A model generated the notes under the pieces. That model was not told where the DNA came from. It worked only from the letters and a program-made list of their open reading frames with translations, and did no database searches. From the NCBI GenBank assembly GCA_963772825.1, contig CAVYYX010000022.1, positions 186,001-250,000 on the forward strand: a stretch of DNA of 64,000 nt. Direction: 5' to 3'. The position numbers and the translations under genes were made by a program. This DNA is from Desertimonas sp963772825. Lineage in GTDB: Bacteria; Actinomycetota; Acidimicrobiia; Acidimicrobiales; Ilumatobacteraceae. Below, in pieces: positions 24,580 through 34,955 of the stretch; the stretch's first letter is position 1, and each line of letters starts with the position of its first letter.

Positions 24580-25643
24580 TCACGAGACACGCACGCGGGG
24601 GTCGAAGACCGTGTACAGCAGATCGGTGATCAGGTTGACGAACACGAACGAGATGCCGACGATCAGGGCGAAGCCCTGCACGACGGCGTAGTCGCGCGCC
24701 GTGATCGAATCGGCCAGCGTCTTGCCGACGCCGGTGAGCGAGAAGATCGTCTCGGTGAGGATCGCCCCGCCGAACAGCGCACCGAGAGAGAGTCCGACGA
24801 CGGTGACGACGGGAAGCAAGGCGCTGCGCAGGGCATGACTGCGAACGACCTTGAGCTCTCCGAAGCCCTTTGCGCGGGCTGTCCGCACGTAGTCCTGGCC
24901 GAGCACGTCGAGCAGGCTCGACCGGGTCATCCTGGCAATGATCGCCAGCGGGATCGTGCCGACGGCGATCGCCGGCAGGATCAGATGCTGGGTCGCGTCG
25001 ACGACCAGCCCCCAGTTCCACTGCAGCAGCCCGTTGAGAATCTCGAAGTTGGAGATGAACTCGAGCACGCCGTTGCCGCTCCAGTCCCCACTGCTCGTAG
25101 AACGGCGTGGCGACGAGGCCAGGAGAGAGACGTCCCGAGGGCGGCAGGGCGAAGAACGTATCCTTGAGCGTCACGGCGAAGAGGTACTGCAGCATGAGGC
25201 CGAGCACGAAGATCGGCATCGACACGCCGGCGTTGGCCACCACCATCGTGCCGACATCAGCCGCCGAGTTGCGCTTGTAGGCGGCGATCACTCCGAGTGG
25301 GATGCCGACGATGATGGCGAATGTCAACGCGACGATCGACAGCTCGATCGTCGTCGGTAGGCGCTCGACGAGGATCTCGGCCACCGAGCGACTTTGCGAG
25401 ACGGACTCGCCGAGATCACCCTGCAGGAGGTTGCCGAGGTACTTGAAGAACTGCACCCAGATCGGCTGGTTGAGCCCCTCGCGCTCATTGAACTGCATCG
25501 CAGACTTCTTCGGTCGCTCGTTCGCCGAGGGCTGCGATGCACGGGTCCCCGGGGATCACTCTGGCCAGGATGAAAACGGCCAGGACGATGCCGAACAGGA
25601 CGGGGATCGATGAGACCAGACGATGAAGAACGAATCGGGTCAT
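24580..25643 (-). CDS. oppB: Oligopeptide/dipeptide ABC transporter permease (OppB type), two frame breaks
   Basis: ATG 25643 starts MTRFVLHRLVSSIPVLFGIV, the usual first helix, then ARVIPGDPC. The frame breaks near 25490-25497 and again in CCCC 25086-25089. Removing one base at each site gives a continuous ~354-residue permease with NEREGLNQPIWVQFFKYL, GDLGESV and the EAA loop RTARAKGFGELKVVRSHALR. Both corrections are one-base deletions. Follows the binding-protein gene after a strong hairpin. Confidence 0.85.
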
Positions 25644-25654
25644 GGAACGAAGTC

Positions 25655-25678
25655 GGGGGCGGGCCGTCGCCCGCCCCC
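25655..25678 (-). terminator. Intercistronic GC hairpin between binding-protein gene and oppB
   Basis: GGGGGCGGGC and GCCCGCCCCC form a perfect 10-bp stem with a 4-base loop, lying between the SBP stop (25702) and the oppB start. Such a hairpin can cause partial termination or protect the upstream message, so the binding protein is made in excess over the membrane parts (inference). Confidence 0.65.
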
Positions 25679-25701
25679 GACGCTCGATGTCGTCAGTTTG
25701 T

Positions 25702-27520
25702 TCAGCCCTCGGCGGGCGGCGGCGGGTTCAGGAAGCCCCCGAACAGGGCACCCCAGTACTCGAAGTTGCCGGTGCGGCCGACGTGGCGGGGATCCGCCGC
25801 GTCCCACTGCACGCGGTAGCTCTCGACGACGTCGTTGGCTTCGAACGTCGAACCGTCGTGGAAGGTCACCCCGTCACGCAGCGTGGAACGTCCAAACGGT
25901 GAAGTCCTCGTTCGACTCGAAGCTCTCGGCGAGCGACGGGATCGACGCGGTACCACCGACCTCGTAGGCGAGCAGCGACTCGCTGATCTGTTCGCAGACC
26001 CGCAACGATTCGCCGTCGGTCTCGTCACCGCAGTACAGGCCGCCAGGCTCGCCGTTCTGGACGAACACGAACTGGTCCTGACCCTCGACACCCATGACCG
26101 CCAGCGCCTCGTTGCTGAGCGGGCTGGCGTGGGCACCGTTGACCGCGGCCTTGTAGGCCACGGCGGAGCCGCCGTAGGCGACCGGCACCATCGGGATGTT
26201 CTCCTGAAGCAGCGGGTTGATCGTTGCGTAGAGGTCGAGGCGGGCCTCGGCGTCGGTGGTGGCACCCGCTTCGGCGATGACCTCATGGACCTCCGGGATC
26301 CCCGTGCCGAACTGCTGCTGCTGCGGCCCGAAGTGGTAGTCGAAGAAGTTCGACGGATCCGGGAAGTCGGCACCCCAACCGAGCAAGTAGAACGGCACGC
26401 TGCCGGCGGCGGTGTTGTCGATGAAGGTGGTCGACTCCTGCAGGTCGAGCGTGACGTTGATCCCGATGTCGGCGAGCTGGGCCTGGATGTCGGTGGCGAT
26501 CGGCGTCGGCTGAGGCAGGTATCCCCTGGCCTCCTCGCGATAGCTCATCGTCACATCGAGCCCGTCCGGATAGGCCTCGGCGAGCATCGCCGCTGCGGCC
26601 TCGGGGTCGTAGGTGAAGTCGACGAAGCTCTCGTCGAACCCAGGGATGCCCGGCGGCAGGAACTGCGTGGCCGCTTGCGATCCGCCGGGGTAGAAGTTGT
26701 CGATCAGCCGCTGCCGGTCGATGCCCAAGGCGATCGCTTCACGTACGATCGGGTCGTCGAACGGCGCCATGTCGACGTTGAAGCCGACGTAGAACACGTT
26801 GAGCGGCTCTCGTGGGACGAGCTGCAGATCGGCGTTGCCCTCGATGCGCGGGAAGTCGTCGGTGCCGACGTTGTCGATGCCGTCGGCTGCACCCGACTCG
26901 AGCTGCACGAGGCGCTGGGCGCCTTCCGGGTTCCACTGGAACACGGCGGTCGACGAGAGCGGTGCCTCGCCCCAGTAGTCGGCATTCGCTTCGAGCACGA
27001 TCTGGCTGCCCCGCTCCCACGCGCTGAGCGTGTAGGGACCGGTGCCGATCGGGGCATTGACAAGGCCTTCACTGTCCGCGAGGTACTCGCTCGGGGCGAT
27101 CTGCAGGGACGAGAACGCAACCTTCGCCGGGATCGCCGGGTCCGGTGCGCACAGCGTCAGCACGAACGTGGTGGCGTCGGTGGCTTCGAGCTTGGCGACG
27201 TTGCTGGTGTTCGTCTCGGTGCCGCAGGTGGCGCTCTCGTCGTAGGAGATGAGGTCGCCAGCCGGCGCGCTGCCCGCTGGTGCGGTTCCTGCTGGCTCGG
27301 TCCCGGCTGGCTCGGTTCCCGCTGGCTCGGTCCCGGCTGGCTCGGTCCCGGCTGGCTCGGTTCCTGCCGGTGCGGTGCTGGCCGGTGCCGTGTCGGCAGG
27401 TGCCGTGGTGGCCGGATCGCTACCGGGCGGCACGCTCGTCGCCGATGCCGACGAGGCAACCGCTGCGATGAGCGCGACGCCGGCCAATGCGATCGTCGTC
27501 TTGCGCCAATGGCGTCTCAT
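25702..27520 (-). CDS. Family-5 solute-binding protein with apparent circular permutation (one frame break)
   Basis: The oligopeptide-importer binding protein, about 605 residues after removing one base at 25885-25886 (TVWTF then TLRDGVTFHDGSTFEAND). Residues 1-27 are a signal peptide; 28-88 a Pro/Ala/Thr/Glu linker with PAGTE repeats. The order after that is unusual. Residues ~90-480 match the middle and end of DppA/OppA-type proteins (IGTGPYTLSAWERGS, then EANADYWGEAP). Residues ~483-605 match the normal N-terminal part (QFVFVQNGEPGGLYCGD, then LAESFESNEDFTVWTFTLRDG). No lipobox Cys is seen. Substrate not predictable. Confidence 0.85.
27286..27375 (-). repeat. 15-bp tandem repeats encoding PAGTE
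   Basis: About five 15-bp units (GCTGGCTCGGTCCCG and close variants) encode the PAGTE repeat of the binding-protein linker, followed by two degenerate units. Confidence 0.85.
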
Positions 27521-27551
27521 TTGACTCCCCTGGATAGGTGGTGGCTGATGA

Positions 27552-27600
27552 TTCGCCGGCCGGACCGGCGAAGCGCGCGGGGCTGTCCCCAGTCCGCGCT
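27552..27600 (-). terminator. Two adjacent hairpins between drrB and the opp operon
   Basis: TTCGCCGG/CCGGCGAA (27552-27572) and a longer imperfect hairpin AGCGCG...CGCGCT (27572-27600) lie in the 137-bp gap between drrB and the binding-protein gene. They could end drrAB transcription. A promoter for the opp operon should lie between them and 27520, but no clear -35/-10 is visible. Confidence 0.5.
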
Positions 27601-27657
27601 GGCCTGCCGACTGTAGTGCGCTCGATCAGCGCTCGTGAAACGGGGGTCGATACGACG

Positions 27658-28455
27658 TCAGCGAGCAGCCGCCTTCTTGTATTGCCGCACCGAGAAGGGC
27701 ACGAAGATGGCGAGGATCAGCAACAGCCACAGCACGGTGGCGAGGATCGGGTTCTGCAACGGCCAGACATCTGGTTGGGACATCTCATCGGACGTGTTGC
27801 CGAACAGTTCGCGGATCGCGAGGACGAACGCCGACATCGGGTTCCACTCGGCGATCGTGCGCACGGCCGGGGTCAGCGTGTTGATGTCGACGAACGTGTT
27901 GGACACGAACGTGAGCGGGAACATCCACACGAAACCGGCCGAGTTGGCCACCTCGACGGAGCCCACGCTGAGCCCAACGGTTGCCGAGATCCAGCTGAAC
28001 ACGTAGCCGATGGCGAGCACGAGGAACAGCCCGGCGAGCACCGATGGCGGCGAGGCATCGGTTCGCCAGCCGACGATGAAGCCGACCACCACCATCACGA
28101 CGAGCTGGGCGAGGCCGTTGACCAGGTCACCGGTGGTTCGCCCGACAAGCACTGCCGAGCGGGCCATCGGCAGCGATCGGAAGCGGTCGATGATCCCCTT
28201 CTGGATATCGGTGGCCAGCCCGACGCCGGTGAGCGCTGAGTTGAACAGCACGGTCTGCACGAAGATCCCGGCCATCACGTAGTCGACGTAGTCCATGCCG
28301 GGAGTCGGGATGCTGTCGAACACGTAGACGAACAGCACGATGAACATGACCGGCTGGATCGTGCTCCAGATGACCACTTCTGGGTTCCGCGACATCGCGA
28401 ACAGGTTGCGCCGGGTGACGGTCCACCCATCGCCGAGCGTCGTTGCCATGGTCAT
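27658..28455 (-). CDS. ABC-2 type transporter permease (DrrB/daunorubicin-resistance type)
   Basis: A 265-residue permease with about six helices. NLFAMSRNPEVVIWSTIQPVM, the central GIIDRFRSLPMARSAVLVGR and EWNPMSAFVLAIRELFGN are typical of the ABC-2/DrrB group. ATG 28455 overlaps the ATPase stop (ATGA). Exports an unknown hydrophobic substrate. Confidence 0.88.
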   Translation of the reverse strand: MTMATTLGDGWTVTRRNLFAMSRNPEVVIWSTIQPVMFIVLFVYVFDSIPTPGMDYVDYVMAGIFVQTVLFNSALTGVGLATDIQKGIIDRFRSLPMARSAVLVGRTTGDLVNGLAQLVVMVVVGFIVGWRTDASPPSVLAGLFLVLAIGYVFSWISATVGLSVGSVEVANSAGFVWMFPLTFVSNTFVDINTLTPAVRTIAEWNPMSAFVLAIRELFGNTSDEMSQPDVWPLQNPILATVLWLLLILAIFVPFSVRQYKKAAAR

Positions 28456-29420
28456 CGCGAAGCCTCCTCGTCGATCTCTTCCGAGTGCTCGGCGCCGTGA
28501 CCGGTGAGTGCCAGGAACACGTCGTCGAGCGTCGGGCGGCGCAGCCCGACGTCGTGCAGCTCGATGTCCTTTTCGTCGAGGCGCCGCACGGCCTCCATCA
28601 GCGCCTTCGGCCCGGTGCCGACCGGCAGGCAGATTCGTCGGCCGTCGATCACGGGGCGATCCGAACCGACGTCAGCGATCGTCGAGATGATCGTTTCGAC
28701 ATCGCCGTCGGAGGAGGCGACGAGCTCCAGTCGTTCCCCGCCGACCTTGGCCTTCAACTCGTCGGCGGTTCCCTCGGCGATCGAGGTTCCGTGATCGATG
28801 ACGACGATGTTGTCGGCGAGGCGTTCGGCCTCTTCGAGGTACTGCGTGGTCAACAGCAGTGTCGTCCCGCCGTGGACGAGTTCGCCGATCACCGTCCACA
28901 GGTCGCTGCGACTGCGCGGGTCGAGACCCGTGGTCGGCTCGTCGAGGAACAGCACGGGCGGGCGGGCCACCAGTGCCCCGGCGAGGTCGAGGCGCCGGCG
29001 CATGCCCCCCGAGTACGTCTTCGCTGGGCGGTCGCCGGCGTCCGCAAGATCGAACTGCTCGAGCAATTCGCGCGCCCGTACCCGGGAGTTGGCGGCGCCG
29101 AGGTGATAGAGGCGTCCGACCATGTCGAGGTTCTCGAATCCGGTGAGATTCTCGTCGACGGCGGCGTACTGGCCCGAGACACCGATGTTGCGACGCGCTT
29201 CGGCCGGATCGGCGAGCACGTCGACACCTGCGACGACGGCGGTGCCGGCGTCAGGGCGGAGCAGTGTCGTCAGGATGCGCACGGCGGTCGTCTTTCCGGC
29301 GCCGTTCGGTCCGAGGAGCCCGAGCACGGAACCTTCCGGCACCTCGAGTGAGAGCCCGGCGAGGGCGTGCACGTCCTTGTACGACTTCGCCAGGCCTCTG
29401 GCGACGATCGTTTCGTTCAT
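28452..29420 (-). CDS. ABC exporter ATPase (DrrA type)
   Basis: A 322-residue protein. Walker A GPNGAGKTT, signature YSGGMRRRLDLAGAL, Walker B VLFLDEPTTGLD, and the DrrA-type C-terminal region (LRRPTLDDVFLALTGHGAE). ATG 29420 selected; MNETIVARGLAKSYKDV is a typical start. It diverges from the acyl-CoA dehydrogenase gene across 159 bp in which no clear promoter motif was seen. Confidence 0.92.
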   Translation of the reverse strand: MNETIVARGLAKSYKDVHALAGLSLEVPEGSVLGLLGPNGAGKTTAVRILTTLLRPDAGTAVVAGVDVLADPAEARRNIGVSGQYAAVDENLTGFENLDMVGRLYHLGAANSRVRARELLEQFDLADAGDRPAKTYSGGMRRRLDLAGALVARPPVLFLDEPTTGLDPRSRSDLWTVIGELVHGGTTLLLTTQYLEEAERLADNIVVIDHGTSIAEGTADELKAKVGGERLELVASSDGDVETIISTIADVGSDRPVIDGRRICLPVGTGPKALMEAVRRLDEKDIELHDVGLRRPTLDDVFLALTGHGAEHSEEIDEEASR

Positions 29421-29579
29421 GGTTGCAGTCCTTGTGCTGGCGGCTGGCAGGCGGACGATGCCTCGATCGGCAACGCCGCCAGTATCGCGGATGGCGGTCC
29501 CGTGCCCGGGTGCTTGTTTCGACGCTGGTCCCCGACCGAACTCATCGGCACGGGCTGACCTGCCGTTAGCGTTTTCTCG

Positions 29580-31374
29580 GTGAGCGACTATTCGGCACCG
29601 CTGGCCGACATCCGCTTCGTCCTCGAGCAGGTCGCCGACCTCGCTGGATTGGCGGAGCTGGAGGGATACGAACACGCCGATCCGGCGACCGTCGGCGGGG
29701 TCCTCGAGGAGGCGGCGCGGTTCTTCGAGGAGCAGTTCGCCCCGCTCAACCGAGTCGGCGACGTGCAGCACAGCCGGCGCAACGAGGACGGCTCGGTCAC
29801 AACGCCAGATGGGTTTGGCAAGGCCTACCGGCGGTACGTCGAGGCTGGCTGGCCGGCCGTGCAGTTCCCAGCGGAGTATGGCGGTGGCGGGTTCCCGTGG
29901 CTCGTGGGGATCGCCATGCAGGAGATGATGACGGCCGCGAACATGGCCTTCTCGCTGTGCCCGCTGCTCACCCAGGGGGCCATCGACATGCTCGTGCACT
30001 ACGGCGACGAGGCGCAGCGCGAGACGTACCTGCCGAAGATGGTGAGCGGCGAGTGGACCGGCACGATGAACCTCACCGAGCCGCAGGCCGGTTCGGACGT
30101 CGGCGCCCTCACGACGCGCGCCGTGCCGGCGGGTGACGGGACGTGGCGGATCACCGGGCAGAAGATCTTCATCACCTACGGCGAGCACGACCTCGCCGAC
30201 AACATCGTCCACCTCGTGTTGGCCCGCGTTCCGGATGCGCCGCCGGGGACGAAGGGCATCTCGTGCTTCATCGTTCCCAAGTACCTCCTCGACGACGATG
30301 GCGCACTCGGCGAGCGCAACGCCGTCGAGTGTGTGTCGATCGAGGACAAGATGGGGATCAACGCCAGCCCGACGTGTGTGATGGCGTACGAGGATGCGGT
30401 CGGCTATCTGATCGGCGAGCCCAACGAGGGCATGCGCTACATGTTCCGGATGATGAACACCGCTCGGCTGTCCGTCGGCCTCGAGGGCCTTGCCGTCGGT
30501 GACCGCGCCTTTCAGCAGGCCGCGGCCTATGCCAACGAGCGGGTCCAGGGCCGACCGGTCGGTGTGCCGGCGAAGGGCGCCGGCACGAGCACGATCGTCG
30601 AGCACGCCGACGTGCGGCGGATGCTGCTCACGATGCGCGCCTACCTCGAAGCGCTGCGCTGCGTGCTGTATCTCAACGCAGAGAGCATCGACCTCGCCCG
30701 GGCGCATCCCGACGAGGCGGTGCGTGTCGCCCGCGGTGAGCTCGTCGACGTGCTCACGCCGATCTCCAAAGGGTGGGGCACCGATCTCGGCGTCGAGCTG
30801 ACCTCGCTCGCCGTGCAGGTCCACGGGGGGATGGGCTTCGTCGAGGAGACCGGCGTCGCCCAGCACTACCGTGACATCCGCATCGCCCCGATCTACGAAG
30901 GCACCAACGGCATCCAGGCGATCGATCTCGTCGGCCGCAAGCTCGGACTGCGCGACGGCGGGGTGATCGCCGACTTCCTTGCCGGAATCGACGCCACGGC
31001 CAGCGAGGCGACGGCGGCCGGCGACGAGCTGGCGGAGCTCGGCGAGCGCTTGGCGGAGGCCAACGGGAGCTTCCGCCAGGCGACGGACTGGCTGCGCGAG
31101 TGCGGGGCTGACGATCCGAACGGTGCCCTGGCCGGTGCCACGCCGTACCTGCGGATGGCCGGAACCGTCACCGGCGGGTGGTTGCTCACGCGGTCGGCGC
31201 TCGCCGCCGCCGAGCTGCTCCGTGCCGGCGATCTCGGCGGGTTCACCAACCGAGTTCCTCGAGCAGAAGTTGGTGACCGCCCGGTTCTACGCCACGCAGC
31301 TGCTCCCGCAGGCCGCCGGCCTGTTGCCGGCGATCACCGCAGGCGCCGACGATCTGTTCGCCGCCTCGTTCTGA
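29580..31374 (+). CDS. Acyl-CoA dehydrogenase, ~600-residue type (DmdC/FadE5-like), one frame break
   Basis: FAD enzyme making an alpha-beta double bond in acyl-CoA. GTG 29580. Conserved: FPAEYGGGGFPW, NLTEPQAGSDVGAL, QKIFITYGEHDL, VQVHGGMGFVEETGVAQHYRD, and IYEGTNGIQAIDLVGRKL with the catalytic-type Glu. One base too many at 31245-31252; correction gives GGFTTEFLEQKLVTARFYATQLLPQA and the stop at 31372. Length and motifs fit the large subgroup that includes 3-methylmercaptopropionyl-CoA dehydrogenase, but the substrate is not proven. Confidence 0.88.
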
Positions 31375-31432
31375 CGGCGCGTCGACACCGAATCGTAAGA
31401 ATCCCTACGGCGCCGCACCGGTTTCAGAGGGC

Positions 31433-33273
31433 ATGAAGCGAGTTCTGGTCCTTTCCTGCAGTGCGACCATCGCCACGTCGCTGGCGGCAATTCCTGCCCT
31501 CGGAGTCAGGGCCACGAGTCCCGACGCGATGTGTAGCGCGGTGCCCGAGGGCGTGACGTTGGTCGTCCCGCACGAAGCCGGTGTGGCGTTGGCCCGTTCG
31601 ACAGGCGCCGAGCCACTCGGCGTCGCCCTTCCCGCCCCGCCGTCCGTGGCGGTGCGGGCCCCCGATGGGACGGTGTGGGCAGAGGTCGCCACGGGCGCCG
31701 AGAGCGCCGACGTTTATCGTGTGCCAGCCAACGGCGAGGCGGTGCAGTCGGCGAGTGGCGCTGTCGAACTGTCGTCCGGCGGGGCGCTCGGCGGAGCGTT
31801 CGGCGGCGGTGATCATCGATCGACAGCAAGCCGAAGGCGACGAGTCGTTCGGCGCCGTGATCGTCGAGTACGCCGACGGCGAGCAGGTCGACGTCAAGGA
31901 TGCTGGTGCCCCGGAGTACGGCGTCGGCAGCGCGACGATCGGAGTCGGACGCCTGGTCGAGGGCGCGACGGCCGACCTCACCGAGGCGATCACCTACTTC
32001 GGGGTCGACGGCGTCGTGCTCGACGACTGGTACTCGCCGACGGACTCGGCGCCGTACAACGCCCCGCCGCTCTACCAGTGGCCGATCGCCGCACCTTTCG
32101 GCGACGACGGTTCCGTGGCGCTGAGCTGGGTCGAAGGTCCCGATTGGAACGGCGCGACGAGCGCCATCGAGGGGGGTTGGTCGCTGGTTGTCGGCCGATG
32201 CCGTGAGCGGCGCCGAATCGTTGCGGCTCGACCTCGGGACGCCCGGCGAGGCGCTGGTCCACGCCGACTTCGACGGCCGCTTCTGGGTCGGGTCGTTCGA
32301 GCCTGGCGGGGTGTTGGTGGTCGACACGACGGCGACGCAGCCGATGGCGGTCGATGCCGGCTGCCCGGACGCCGCGATCGCCACGCTGGACCGCTTCGGC
32401 GCACCGACGACACCGATTCCGACGACGACGTTGCCACCCACGACGACAGCGCCACCGGCCCCGGCCACGACGACTGCGCCTCCGCCGCCCACCACGGCGG
32501 GGCCGGTGTGCCCGACGTACGAGCCCAACGACCGCTACCCGATCCGGCTGTGCGACGAGGGGCCGGCGGTGCGGGCCGTCCAGCAGGCGCTCGTCGCCGC
32601 CGGCCACGACGTCGACGTCGACGGCTACTTCGGCCCGGCCACGAATGCCGCAGTGCGCCGCTTCCAGGCTGCCCACGGATTGGAAGTCGATGGCCTCGTC
32701 GGCCCGGACACGTGGCCCGCCTTGATGTCGTTCGCCCCGCCCGCCGGCGTCGACAGGGACCGCAGCGGCGTGCTCGACCCGTGGGAGATCGGGACGACCC
32801 AGGTCGCGCCACCGCCGGCGGGCAGCGCCGGGTTCGAGTTCCAGCCGGTCGGGGCCGACCGGGTCGTGCGCGGCATGGACGGCGCGCCGATTCCGGGCAT
32901 CGAGTACGTCAACTCGTGGGGAATCGCCGGCGACGGGGCTGGCCTCGGGACGTCAGGGCTGACCGTGTTCCACCTGCGGGTCGCCGGCAGGGATCAGCTG
33001 TGGTCGACGACGATCATCTTCGATCCGGGCTCTGAACGGGTCAACGCCGTCGTCGACCTCGGCCCGCTCGGCGCCGGCCAGACCGTGTCCAGGGAGTGCT
33101 CGCTCGACGGCGTGCCCGTTGCGCCGGTCGACACGATCGACGACGTGGCGGTCTTCGGCGTCGTCGCCACCGGGCAAGCCGAGCCGGCGCCAACCACCCG
33201 AGCCCTGCAAGTCAGCGTGCCGGAGGGCACGTTCACCGAGCTCGACGCCTCCCGGGTGACCTGCACGTCCTGA
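31433..33273 (+). CDS. Secreted peptidoglycan-binding-domain protein (two frame breaks)
   Basis: An N-terminal signal peptide (VLVLSCSATIATSLAAIPALG) is followed by ~230 residues of no recognised family, then a Thr/Pro-rich linker (32410-32500). A PG_binding_1 domain follows (PIRLCDEGPAVRAVQQALVA, DGYFGPATNAAVRRFQ, LVGPDTWPAL), and then a ~150-residue C-terminal beta-rich region. The reading frame steps by one base near 31793-31812 and again at 32171-32196 (GGGGGG run). Correction of both gives a single ~613-residue protein. Function unknown, likely cell-wall associated. Confidence 0.7.
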
Positions 33274-33281
33274 TCTGCCCT

Positions 33282-33330
33282 GTTTGCGTCAGCTGGATGA
33301 CCGATTGTGAGTCATCCGGCTGACGTAAAT
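33282..33330. repeat. 49-bp palindromic element, copy C
   Basis: GTTTGCGTCAGCTGGATGA pairs with TCATCCGGCTGACGTAAAT, a nearly perfect stem around a ~10-nt loop. It lies between converging genes and covers the last codons and TGA (33312-33314) of the minus-strand gene. It may act as a two-way terminator. Confidence 0.85.
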
Positions 33331-34241
33331 GGTTCGAGGGCGTCAGCGACCTGGCCGGCGACCCAGTCGGGCTCCAACGTCACGTGGTCGTAGGTGAACT
33401 GCAGAGGTTGCTTGCCGCTCATCACCAGCGCGTTGAGGCGCTCGGCATCGCGAGCCAATTGGGAGGGCGTGCGGTGGTAGCGATAGCCGAGGACCTCGAC
33501 GACCACCGGTTTGCCGGGGAACCAGAAGTCGACCCGCACGAGGCGGTTCGGCGTCGATGCGAGGACGACTTGCGGGTTGGGGCGAGGAAGCCCACGGTCT
33601 GCGCACAGTTCGAGGAACCGTCGCTCCAGCCAACTGTGCGCGCCACGCGTGACCTCGCTGCCCTCGATGACGGCCAGCAGTGCAGGGATCCCGTGCCGGC
33701 CGCTCCGCCGAAGTGCTGCGATGCGACCGTGCAGTCACGGTTCGGTCGTCAACTGATCGCGTAGTGCGCAGTCGAGCGCCGCAGTCAGTTGGTCGGGACG
33801 CAGGACGCGGGCGAGGTCGATCAGGCAGCGCTCCGCGGCGATCGACGGAATGCCGTGGATGCGGGTGCGGTCGACACCTGGTAGTTCCGACGTCGTGTGA
33901 ATGTGGTGGCCACGCCGCTCGATCGAGCGGCCGCGCGGGATCGTCACGTGGAACGGTGCGGCGAGATCGAACCCGTCCAGCTCGTGGAGGGCCGCGGCGG
34001 TCCGACCGGCTGCCACGGCACCGGGTCCGCAGTCGAGCACGAGGGCGGCAAGATCGGCGAGCGGAGTCGCCTCGATGAACGGGCTGCGCACGACGTGGAT
34101 GCCCGACTTCTGCAGGACGCCGCTCTGGACCCGGCGCCGAAGTTCACGTTGCGTCACGCCGACCAGCTCCGCCTGGTGCGGCGCGATCGCCCCGTGCTGA
34201 CCTGTCGCTACGTCCACCAGTCGGTGGAGCTGATCAGTCAT
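33312..34241 (-). pseudogene. AbiEi-like/DUF559 protein interrupted by an in-frame TGA
   Basis: Reading from ATG 34241, residues 1-80 resemble the AbiEi antitoxin-type winged helix (IAPHQAELVGVTQRELRRRV). After TTEP a TGA (33735-33737) stops the frame. The same frame then continues as LHGRIAALRRSGRHGIPALL and a DUF559/PD-(D/E)XK-like domain (LVRVDFWFPGKPVVVEVLGY, then RDAERLNALVMSGKQPLQFT). A single substitution (for example TGG to TGA) would explain it. Homologous actinobacterial proteins combine these two domains. The last codons lie in palindrome copy C. Confidence 0.7.
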
Positions 34242-34299
34242 GCGGCAACTCAACCACAGGGGTGCGCGCCCATCCGCCCGACCCGTTCGACCAGGAACG

Positions 34300-34348
34300 G
34301 TTTTCGTCAGCCCGCCGACTGGCGTTCGGTCGTCGGGCTGACGCAAAC
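34300..34348. repeat. 49-bp palindromic element, copy D
   Basis: GTTTTCGTCAGCCCG with CGGGCTGACGCAAAC. It is followed 61 bp later by copy E. Both lie in the 251-bp divergent gap between the AbiEi-like gene and rplM. Confidence 0.85.
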
Positions 34349-34360
34349 GCAGCGGGGACG

Positions 34361-34409
34361 GTTTGCGTCAGCCGGACGACTCACAATCGGCCGTCGAGCT
34401 GACGCAAAC
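34361..34409. repeat. 49-bp palindromic element, copy E
   Basis: GTTTGCGTCAGC and GCTGACGCAAAC are perfect 12-bp inverted arms. The middle (CGGACGACTCACAATCGG...) pairs less well. It sits about 85 bp upstream of the rplM start and could affect its leader RNA. Confidence 0.88.
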
Positions 34410-34492
34410 AATTCGGGGCGGGCGGGATGTCTCGGCGCAGGGACGTGCCGATAACCTTTCATGGTTCTCTTTCCCGAGGTAACCGAACGACA

Positions 34493-34939
34493 ATGCCCAC
34501 GTACACCCCCAAAGCCAGCGAGATCGAGCGTGCGTGGCACGTCGTCGACGCCGAAGGTCTCGTGCTCGGCCGGATGGCCACCGAGGTCGCCCGCATCCTG
34601 CGCGGCAAGCACAAGACCGTGTTCGCCCCGCACCTCGACACCGGCGACCACGTCGTGATCGTCAACGCCGACAAGGTCGTCCTCTCGGCCGGCAAGGCGG
34701 ATCAGAAGCGGGTGTACCGCCACAGCGGCTACCCAGGCGGCATCCGGTCCAACTCCTATGCCGAACTGCTCGCCGCCAAGCCGGCCGACGCTGTCAAGCG
34801 CTCCGTGCGGGGCATGCTCCCGAAGGGCCCGCTCGGCCGTCAGATGCTCACCAAGCTGAAGGTCTACGCCGGCCCCACCCACCCGCACGGCGCCCAGGCG
34901 CCAGCGCCGCTCGACCTGTCCGCTGCCCGCGCCCGCTGA
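34493..34939 (+). CDS. rplM: 50S ribosomal protein L13 (uL13)
   Basis: An early-assembly 50S protein, 148 residues. ERAWHVVDAEGLVLGRMATE starts the core; VVIVNADKVVLSAGKADQK, YRHSGYPGG and RGMLPKGPLGRQM follow. ATG 34493 gives MPTYTPKASEIERAW. Operon with rpsI and glmM, the usual actinobacterial order. Confidence 0.97.
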   Translation: MPTYTPKASEIERAWHVVDAEGLVLGRMATEVARILRGKHKTVFAPHLDTGDHVVIVNADKVVLSAGKADQKRVYRHSGYPGGIRSNSYAELLAAKPADAVKRSVRGMLPKGPLGRQMLTKLKVYAGPTHPHGAQAPAPLDLSAARAR

Positions 34940-34955
34940 TCCGGAGAACCTCGCC

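Noticed and set aside
22421..25167. Long plus-strand open frames opposite the opp genes
   Set aside because: Composition is that of antisense shadows (His/Arg/Asp-rich); clear ABC transporter genes lie on the minus strand.
34300..34409. tRNA or riboswitch upstream of rplM
   Set aside because: The folding is fully explained by two copies of the 49-bp palindrome; no cloverleaf or known aptamer was found.
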